From: Sapria himalayana
Taxonomy: Eukaryota; Streptophyta; Magnoliopsida; Malpighiales; Rafflesiaceae
Direction of reading: 5' to 3'
DNA length: 64,000 nucleotides
Assembly (NCBI GenBank): GCA_029783825.1
Contig: JAREIK010012223.1
Span: 1 to 64,000, forward strand
Shown here piece after piece: positions 51,890 to 61,319 of the stretch. How positions within the stretch are numbered: position 1 is the stretch's first letter; each line of letters begins with the position of its first letter. Both the position numbers and the translations under genes were made by a program. The notes under the pieces were generated by a model. That model was given only the letters and a program-made list of their open reading frames with translations, was not told where the DNA came from and ran no database searches.

Positions 51890-52168
51890 CATGAAAATAG
51901 CTAGGGATTTTTTCCTCTCTAATTTAGTTTGAGACTTTTCTGTAACTTACAATTACAATCAAAATTACCAAGAAAAAAATATAATTAGCTAAGGAATTTC
52001 TGACGTTAAAAAATTTGGTAAGGAATTTAGTTTTCTCATTAATAATTTGTGACATGCACTTTAGGTTAGGATAATTTCTCTCATAAATCCATCATTATTA
52101 TATTTTAGTGATGGAATAAGCCCAAATAGCTAGGGAAATTGTTCTAACTATTTTGGCTTTTTGTAGTG
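51890..52168 (-). repeat. Right end and subterminal repeats of the second family
   Basis: It terminates GGCTTTTTGTAGTG at 52168 and is preceded by AATAGCTAGGGA and ATTTAGTTTGAGAC motifs. The next base starts the TAGA-oriented array (AGATAGATAG). Confidence 0.85.
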
Positions 52169-55100
52169 AGATAGATAGCTATATAGACTGTGTGATAGAT
52201 AGATAAACATATAAATAGATAAATATATAAAGAGACTGATAAATATAAAGAAAAACAATTAGATAGATAGATAGTTTGATAGATAGATAGATATACAGAT
52301 AGATAGATAGTTAGATAATTAGATAGATAGATAGGTAGGTAGATAGAGAGATAGAAAGATAGAGAAATAAATAGATAGACAAATAGATAGATATATATAT
52401 AGCCAAATAGATATATAGATAGATAGATAGATATACAGATATAGAGATAAACAAATAGACAAATAAATCAATAGATAGATAAATAGATAGAAATATTGAT
52501 ATATTAGACAGATAAATAGATAGATAGATACATAAAATTTTAGACAAATAGACAGATAGGCAGATAGATAAATAGATAAATAAATAGAAAGATAGACATA
52601 TAGATAGATAGATAAATATACAAATAGACAGACAGATAGATAGACATATAAGCAAATAGATAGATAGATAATAGATAGATAGATATACACATAGACACAT
52701 AGAACAGAGACACATACATTGATAGGTAGATAGAGAAATAGATAAATAGATAGATATAAAGATACAAAGATAGACAGATAGATAAATAGATAGATAGATA
52801 AATTGAGAGATAGATAGATAAAGTGATAATTAGATATATAGATAGTCGGATAGATAAATACAAAGATATAGACAGATAGACAGAAAGACAGATAGACAAA
52901 TAAATACATAGACAAAAAAATAGATAGATAAAAAAATAGATAGACAGATAGGAAGATAAAAATATAGAAAGATAGATCGAATAAACAAATTGGCATATAG
53001 ATAGATAAATAAACAAATTGGCATATAGATAGATAGACAATATATATATATATAATGATGGATAGATAGATAAATTGGTAGATAGATAGAGAAATAAATA
53101 GATTGGTAGATAGAGAAATAAATAGATAGAAGAAAGATAGAAAGATTGATAATTAACATAAAGATAGATAGACATATTGACAAATTGACAAATACATAGA
53201 TAAATAGATAGATAGATAGATTGATAGAAAGTTTAATAGACAAATAGATAGACAACTAAACATATAAAAAGATAAATAGATTGACAAATAGACAAATAGA
53301 TAGTTAGACAAATAAATAGATAGACAGATAGACAAATAGATAGTAGATAGATAGATAGACAAAAATATATATAGATAGATAGGTAGATAGATAGATATAT
53401 AGATTCACAAATTGATTGATAGAAAGACAAATTTAAAGATAGTTATATGGATAGATCAATAGCTAGATGTACAAATAAAGAGATAGAATAATAAATACTA
53501 AAATAGATAGACATATAAAAAGATAGATAGATAGAGATAGATAGACAGATAGGTAAATAGATAGAGTGATAAATAAAGATTTAAATAAATAAACAGATCG
53601 ACATATAGATATATAAGAAAATAATTAGAAAAATAGAAAGAAAGATAGATAGATATAAAGATAGTCACATAGACAAATAGATAGATAGACAAATAGGTAG
53701 AAATATATATAGATAGATATTTAAACAAATAGATATATATTTAGAGAAATAGATAGATAAATGATATATAAACAAATAGAATTATAGATAGATAGACTTA
53801 TAGTATGAATAACTAATCGATATAAATATAGTAAGATATTTTGATAGATAAACAAATAAATAGTTAGATAGTTAACAGCTAAATAGATTGATAAATTGAT
53901 AGATAGACAGATAGACAAATAGACAAATAGACATATTCACATATAGATAGATAGACATATAGATAGATAGATAGGTAAACATACACATAGAAAGATATAC
54001 ATACAGTTAGATAGAGAGATAAATAGAAAATCATATAGACAGATAGATAGAAAGAAAAATAAATAGATATAAAGATAGATAGATAGATAGATAGATAAAT
54101 AGATATATATATAGAGAGATAGTTAGATAGATAGATAGATAGATAGAATGAAAGATTGACACATTAATTTTAATATAGATACATATATATATATATAGAT
54201 ATATATATATATATATATATTGATTGAATGAATAATAAATAGATATATAGATAGATAGATAGATAGACATATAGACACAAAGAAAAATAGAGAGAGAAAA
54301 TTTAATAGACTAATAGTCATATAGAGAGATAGATAGATAAATAAATATACATACATATAGATAGATAGTTAGACCAATAGATAGATAGATAGATAGACAT
54401 AAAAATATATATAGATAAATAGATAAATATATTGATAGATATCTAGATAGATAGATAGATAGATTGATTGTTATATAGGTAAAAAGATACATATATAGAT
54501 AGACAAATAGAATGATAGACAGAAAGATAGCTAGATACGGCAATAAATTGATAGTTGAAAGATAGATAGAAAGATAGAAAGATAAATAGATAAATAGATA
54601 TAAAGATAGATAGATATATAGATAGATAGATAAATAAATAGATTGAAAGATAAACTGATAGAAAATTAGGCAAATAGATAGATAAATAGATAGATAAATA
54701 GATAGATACTTATATATATAGAAACATAAACATATATATATAGAAAGAGAGACATATAAACTGATAAACATATAAACATACTTATATGTTTATATATAGA
54801 AAATTAGATAGATAGACACTTAGATAGATAAATAGATAGATAGACACATAAACATACTTATATATATAGAAAATTAGGCAAATAGGTAGATATGCAGAAA
54901 GAAAGAGAGACATATAAACTGATAAACATATAAAAAGATAGACAAATAAATAAATAAACTAATTGGCATATAAAAAGATAGATAGATAGACATATAAATA
55001 GATATACTAATAGACTCATAGACAGAAACACAATTATATACCTAGACAGTTAGACAAATAGATAGTTACATAGTTAGATAGATAGAAAGAAACAAAGAAA

Positions 55101-57085
55101 GATAGATAGATACATAGATTTACAAATTGACAACTTGATATCTACATAGTTAGATACATAAATAGATAGAAAGATAAACAAATAGTCAAATAGACTGATA
55201 GATAGATAGACAAATCGACATAAAGAAAGATAAAAGATAGAGAGATAAATAGATTGATTGATAAATAAATACATAAGATACAGATATATAAGCAGATAGA
55301 TAGATAGATAGATAGATAGACAAATAGAATGATTGATAGAAAGATAGATAGATAGGTAGGTAGAATGAAAATAGACCGAAAGACAATTAGAAAGTTAGAT
55401 TGATAGACAGATTGATAGATAGAAAGTAAGATATTAAAAAATTAGATAGTTACATAGATAGATAGATAAGTAGATTGATAAATAGATAGGTAGACAGATA
55501 GACAAATATACAAAAAGACATACAATTATTGATAGATAAACATATAGACAGACAGACACTTAAAAAGATAAATAGATAGATAGATAGAGGGATAGACATA
55601 GATAGATAATAGATAGACATATAGATAAATAGACAAATAGAAATTTAATAAGAAATATAGATAGACAGAAAGATATATAGATAAATAGATATATAGACAG
55701 ATAGACTAATATATTGATTGACATATAGGTTGAATCATTGAATGCTATATAGATAGATTGATTGAATGATATATAGATAGATTGATTGAATGATAAATAG
55801 ATAGATAAGCATATAGACACACAAACAGATAAACATATAAAAAATAGATAGACTGATAAAAACATAGACAAATAGACAGATAAAAGATTGATAAATAGAT
55901 AGATATTTAGATAGATAGATAAACAGATAAGCAAAAATATAGTTACACACACACATATATATATAGAAAGTAAGTTATATATATAGAAATATACATTGAT
56001 AGATAGATAGACCAAATATAATAATAGATAGATTGACAAATAGATCAATAGATTGATAGATGATAAATAAATAGAAAGATAGAAAGATAGGTAGATATAT
56101 AGATATATAGATAGACATATAGATAGTTATATTGATAAACAGATAGATAGATAAACAGATTGAAAAATAAATAAACCAAAATAGATAGATAGATAGATTG
56201 ATAGATTGATAGATAGACAGATAGATCTATAGACAGATAGAGATATAAGTAGATAGGTAGATAGATAAATAAAAATAGACTGATAGCCATATAGTCAAAT
56301 ATCTAGATATATAAATAAATAGATAAACAAATTTATAGATATAAAATAAATAGACACATAGATTGATAGATAACTAAACATATAGACAGCTAGACAAATA
56401 AATCATATCAATATATAGATAAATAGATAGGCAGATAGTTAGACAAATAGAGAGATATACACATATATAGATAGATCTAGAGATATATAGATATACATTT
56501 AGATAGTTAGATAGATAGAGAGATAGATGTATAGACAGTTACATAGTTAGAAAATAGATAGTCAGATAGATAGTCAAATAAATTGATTGATAAATTGATA
56601 GATAGACAAATAGACAAATAGACATATACATCTATACACATATAGATAGATAAACATATAGACATATAGATAGATAAACACATAAAAAGATAGATAGTTA
56701 GATAGAGAGATAGATAGTTAGATTATTAGTCAGATATAGATATAGACAGATAGACACATAGAAACATAGATATATAGATAAATAGATAGATTGATTGAAT
56801 GATAAATATATAGATAGATAGATAGACATATAGGCAAATAGATGAATAGATAGACAAATAGATAGACTAATGGGCTTATTGATAGATAAACAGATTGATA
56901 AATAGAAAGATAGATAGAAACATATATATTTAGACAAATAGATAGACAAATAAATATATCGATAGATAGAAAGATAGGTAAAGAGAGAGAGATATATATT
57001 TATATATAGATAGACATAAAGACATATAGACGGAGAGATAGATAGTTAGTTGGAGAGATAAATTAATATATAGATTGGTGTATAG

Positions 57086-57120
<35 letters not shown>

Positions 57121-57655
57121 GACTACCATATTGATTGACATATAGATAGATAAATTGATTGATAGATAAATAGACAGATACAAAGATAGATAAACATATA
57201 GATAGATAAATAAATAGGCATATAGGTAGATAAGCAGATACATAGATAGATATACAAATAGATTGATATATAAATATTCATATAGAAAGATGGATATAAA
57301 ATAGATTGGAAGAAAGACAAATAAATAGATAGATATATAGATGATAGACAATTAAATAAATAGATTGATCGACATATAGACAGAAACACAATTATATTGT
57401 TAGATAGATAAATGGATAGATAAATAGATAAATAGATATATAGATACATATATTTATAAAATTATAGATTGATAGATACATAGATAGAAATAAAGATAGA
57501 TAAAAAATAGTCTAATATATAGATAGAAAGATAGATAGATAGAAAAATAGATTGATAGACATATAGAGAGATAGATAGATAGATAGACATATCAAAAAAT
57601 AAATAGATAGATTTACAGATAGATAGATAAATAGATAATTAGATAGATAGATAGA
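52169..57655 (-). repeat. Microsatellite array in inverted orientation, (TAGA)n on the + strand
   Basis: Same family as the TCTA blocks but reverse-complemented, so the Ser-Ile-Tyr-Leu ORFs are now on the minus strand. Local duplications are visible, for example GAGAGACATATAAACTGATA at about 54746 and again about 54904, and three copies of ATAGATTGATTGAATGATA-like wording at 55735-55800. No gene. Confidence 0.95.
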
Positions 57656-58190
57656 TATATGTCCTATAGAAGGTTGGAAAGGTTGAGAAGTATATATGAA
57701 ATATAGGACATATATGAAATATTTGTCCTATATTCTATCTATCTATTTATAAAATATATGAAATTAAAGAAATGCAAGAAATTAATGAAATGAATGATGA
57801 AATGAAAGAAATTATAAATAGAATACAACAGCATATGTCCTATATGAAGTCACGGTTAGCGTCATTGGTGCAACAGATAGAATTTCGAGATCCAGCTATG
57901 AAACCTCGGAGGAGAGGCTAGCATTCCCTACAATTATGAGGATGATTTCGTATGAGAATTATTTCTGAATTGTTATTTATTTTTCTCTATGTGTAGCAAA
58001 TAATTATGATATTTTTTTGTAGGTTTCAATTTTTTTATTCTGGTTTTGTTCTTTGCTTTTCTGATTAACCTAATTATGAATCTTTGTAGGAAACATTATG
58101 TGAGACACATGAAAAAATTCTAATTCAAAGTATTCGGACATTGCCATGGTCCTTCCAATGAATGTGTCCCATATTTATCAATTTCAGTTT
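57656..58190 (+). pseudogene. Remnant of an unidentified element gene (coiled-coil tail)
   Basis: 57755-57920 stays open on the + strand: MNDEMKEIINRIQQHMSYMK, SRLASLVQQIEFRDPAMKPR, RRG and a stop. Charged, helix-forming wording resembles tails of TNPA-like transposon proteins, but no domain is decisive. Diverged copies exist at 38540-38700 and, for the downstream part, 49735-49800. GTCCTATA motifs at 57661 and 57728 flank a short (TCTA)n scrap at 57735-57752 in the opposite orientation to the adjacent array. Confidence 0.45.
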
Positions 58191-58451
58191 TATCAAAAGG
58201 AGTGATAGCTTATTTTATCTTTATTATTCCAAAAATATTTTATTTTTGCACTCTCTATCTTTCTAAATATAATTGCTGGATATCTTTTGGATTTTTGTGG
58301 AAGCTGTATCAAAATCAACTTTAATTTGTGTTTGTTTATATCTATAATAATTGTTTTTATATATCTAAGAATATATTTTTGTGTCTCCAAATTTTTTGGG
58401 TAGATTTTTAGCCTATTATAGGTATGTAAAAGCCTATATTCAATAGCGGAA

Positions 58452-58815
58452 GTAATGGCCATGGTGGCAACAGTGGTAGTGATGGCAGTGGTGCCAGCGC
58501 TAGTGGCAATGGTGATAGTGGTGGCAGTGACAGAAACTACAGTAGTGGAGGTGAAGGTAGTAGCCATAGTGGTAGTAGTGGCAGTGGCAGTAGTTGTGTC
58601 AGTAGTGGCAGTAGCGGCAGTAGTGGCAGCAGCGACAGTGGTGGCAGTGGCAGCGGTGGCAACGGTAGTAGTGGCAGCAACTGTGGTAGTAGTGGCAGCA
58701 TAGACAGCCATGGCTGTACCTGAAGTAGTGGCAGTAGTAGTGGAAGTAGCGGCAGCATTGGCGGAACTAGTGGCAGTAGTGGTAGTGACAGTGAGAGTAG
58801 CAGCAACAGCAACAA
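58452..58815 (+). repeat. GC-rich triplet repeat (GTGGCAGTA)n, block 1
   Basis: Imperfect GGTAGTGGCAGTAGCGGC-type triplets for about 360 bases. Open in all three forward and several reverse frames, giving Val/Ala-, Gly/Ser- or Thr/Ala-rich artefact proteins (up to 172 codons on the minus strand). Confidence 0.9.
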
Positions 58816-58825
58816 ATGCTTTATA

Positions 58826-59010
58826 TACATATGTATATAGTCAGTATATACATACATATTACTACAATATTTTATGTTCGTATATACTGAGTATATATGT
58901 ACTCAATATATATGTACTCATAATTCTATAGTTTATATGTATGTATACTATAGTAATATATGTACGAGTGAAATGCTAGTATATATGTACATATTTACTA
59001 CTGTAATATA
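58826..59010. repeat. Palindromic TATATGTACATATA satellite, inverted arm copy 1
   Basis: ATATGTACTCAATATATATG and related units between the triplet block and the module. Confidence 0.8.
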
Positions 59011-59574
59011 TATTTATCAAAACATAGTTTTTTTTAATTTATTTTGATTTGATTGAATGGTTTAAATTTCTTATAGATATGGTACCACATTATTTCTCAT
59101 ATGAAACTTGTATAAGCAAAGGTTTTTTCAACATACATGAAGCACCGTAACTCGGACAGTTTTTTCACAGTAGAAAGTTAGTAATCGGAGGAGCAGAGGG
59201 AAAGAAAACAATGTCAATGCATGGATAAATTATACATTATACACAATCGATAGATACATTTATTTATAAGATATAATATAATTGTGTTATTTTTTTTAGT
59301 TATTTAAAATATTGTATTAGAATAAGTTATTAAATGAATTTTTTTTTCTGTAATTAAAAATTTTCATTTATAGTTTCTGTTATTAATCAATTTAATATAA
59401 AAATATCAAATTATTAAATTAAATTTTTGTTGAAGCTATATAACAATCACTTTAATTTGTGTTTGTTCATGTCAATAATACATGTTTTTATATATATGTG
59501 AATATGTTTGTGTATCTCCGAATTTTTTGGGTAGAGTTTTAGCCTATTATAGGTATGTAAAAGCCTATTATCAG

Positions 59575-60250
59575 TAGTAGTAACAACAGCAGCAATGACA
59601 GCAGCAGTAATGACTATAATGGCGGTAGCGGTAGTAATATCACTAGTGGTGGTAGTAGCGGCAACAGTGGCTTTAGTGGCAGTGGTGATAGTAGGGGTGA
59701 CGGCATCAATAATGGTGGCGGTGGCAATAGCAGTGGCGATGACGACATTGGTGGGAGCGGCGGCACCGGAGGTAGCGGCAACAGCGGAAGCGGCAGCAGT
59801 AGTGGTATAACCGGAAGTAGTGGCAACACCGAAAGAAGTGGAAACACCGAAAGTAGGGGCAGCAATGGCAGAGGTGGTGACAGTGGCAACATCGGTAGCG
59901 GTGGTGGCAGTGGTAGCAGCAGCGGCAGTTGCTGAATGTAGTGGTAGCACAAGCGGTGGCGGCAGCAGTGGCAGCTGCCACAGCACCTAGTGGCGGTAGC
60001 CACTACAGCATCCAATGGTGGCAGCCACTACAACGGCCAGTGGTGACAGCCGCTGCAACGGCCAATGGTGACAGCCACTATAGTGGTGATAGGGGCAACG
60101 ATGGCATCAGCGGCAGTAGAGGCAGCGGTGACAGTGATGGTAGCAGCAGGGGCATTAGCACCAGCATTGGCAGCAACAATGGCAGTGGCAGCGGCAGTAG
60201 TGACAATAGCGGCAATAGCATCGGGAGCTACAGCAACAGCAACAAATGGG
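59575..60250 (+). repeat. GC-rich triplet repeat, block 2 (about 675 bases)
   Basis: Longest triplet block: GTAGTAACAACAGCAGC grading into GGTGGCGGTGGCAATAGC and ACAGCCACTATAGTGGTGA. A sub-duplication of GGTGGCAGCCACTACA-type units occurs at about 59990-60085. Apparent proteins of up to 179 codons on either strand are low-complexity artefacts. Confidence 0.9.
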
Positions 60251-60257
60251 GTATATA

Positions 60258-60475
60258 CATATGAATAAAGTTAGTATATACGTACATATAGTACTACAGT
60301 ATTTTATGTACATATATAATGAGTATATTTGTAATCACTATATATGTACATATAATACTATAGTTTTATGTACATAAACTACAATAATATATATACGAGA
60401 GAAATGCTAGTATATATTTACATATATACTACAAGATTATATATATTTAAATATATATACTACAATTTTTATCAA
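60258..60475. repeat. Palindromic satellite, inverted arm copy 2
   Basis: GTATATACGTACATATAGTA, ATATATGTACATATAATACT and related units. Confidence 0.8.
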
Positions 60476-60929
60476 AACATAACATTTTTTTATTTTATTT
60501 TGATTGAGTGGTTTAAATTTCTTACAGATATGATACCGTATTGTTCATCATACAAAGCTTGTATAAGTGATGGGATTTTTCACAACACATTACGTGTCGT
60601 GACTTGCACAACATTGTCGCAATAGAAAAATGGTGATCAGAGGAGCAGAGGGAGAGAAAACAACGTAAATAAATGGATATATTATACTTTATGCACTATC
60701 GGTAGATACATTGATGAAAAACATGTAATAAAATTTTGTTATTTTTTTCTTTCAATTATGTAAATTATTAAATTAGAATAAGTTATTAAATGATTTTATT
60801 TTGTGTTTATTATAAATTATTTGTAGTTTCATTTTTTATTAAATTTTAAATAAAAATATTAAATTATTTAATTAAAAAATTTTAAAATATATTAAATTCT
60901 AAAAATGCTTTTGAAATTAAAAAAATTTG

Positions 60930-61319
60930 GGAAAAATACCTAGCTAATTTAGCAAGGGAAATCTATATTTTAGCAACAAAATTTTTCATTGCAAAATTTA
61001 TTTAGCTAGGGATTATTTCTGGTGCTAAAATTTAGCGACAAGTACTTTAACTTGGGAAATCTCCATCATTATTTTTGTTTAGTGATGGAAAATCTCATTT
61101 AGCTTGCAAATTTAGCTAGGAAATTTATCTTTTTTAGTAAGGGATTTTCCGTCACTAAATTTTTAGCTAGCGACAATTTTCCTTGCTAAATTTTAGCGAC
61201 CAGCACTTTAGATAGGGAACCGATCCATCGTTAATCCATCGCTATATCATATTTAAAGACAAAAAATGCCCATTTAGCTAGGGATTTGTCCCTTGCTATA
61301 TGGGATTTTTCTTGTATTA
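60930..61319 (-). repeat. Right-type end and subterminal repeats at 61319
   Basis: Repeated ATTTAGCTAGGGA, TTTTAGCGAC, GCTAGGAAATTTAT units, then CATTTAGCTAGGGATTTGTC and CTTGCTATATGGGATTTTTC leading to TTGTATTA. It mirrors the left ends at 27018, 34042 and 38966. Confidence 0.8.

Larger units (their letters stand above)
27018..52168. mobile_element. Composite of CACTA-like elements carrying host gene fragments (Pack-CACTA type)
   Basis: The left end at 27018 starts CACTACAAAAAAAATCCC and then AAATAGCTTGGGAAA. The right end at 52168 reads GGCTTTTTGTAGTG, so the outer ends are inverted. Further left-type ends lie at 34042 (degenerate), 38966 (CACTATAAGAAAAAGTCC) and 44971 (degenerate). Subterminal motifs CCCTAGCTAAA, TAGCGAC and AGGGAAA repeat inside every end. 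Between them lie fragments of at least seven unrelated plant genes and several minisatellites, but no recognised transposase domain. Flanks of the outer ends (TTT, AGA) do not match, so this is not one simple insertion. Nesting, tandem capture or rearrangement must be involved. The second CACTA family differs from the 12.9-24.7 kb element beyond CACTACAA. Confidence 0.75.
58190..61319 (-). mobile_element. Reverse-oriented end segment of the second CACTA-like family with two tandem modules
   Basis: Inverse counterparts of the 34-38.4 kb modules run in mirrored order: AAATTTTTTGGGTAGA with GCCTATTATAGGTATGTAAA (58396/59522), triplet repeats, palindromic satellite, GGTTTAAATTTCTTATAGAT and GGAGCAGAGGGA module (59060-59240, 60505-60720), AT block, then subterminal repeats (60930-61300) to TTTTTCTTGTATTA at 61319. 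The last bases differ at two positions from the expected GTAGTG terminus. Module period is about 1.45 kb here against 1.95 kb in the forward arm. No intact gene. Confidence 0.8.

Noticed and set aside
27018..52168. A single simple 25-kb CACTA insertion
   Set aside because: The flanking triplets TTT and AGA differ, the flanking arrays have opposite orientation, and extra ends lie inside.
52319..52996. 225-codon minus-strand ORF and neighbours at 52-57 kb
   Set aside because: Same repeat artefact on the opposite strand because this array is inverted.
58193..58711. 172-codon Thr/Ala-rich ORF and other ORFs over the triplet blocks (also 59447-59986)
   Set aside because: Low-complexity translations of imperfect triplets, open on both strands; no domain and no support for expression.
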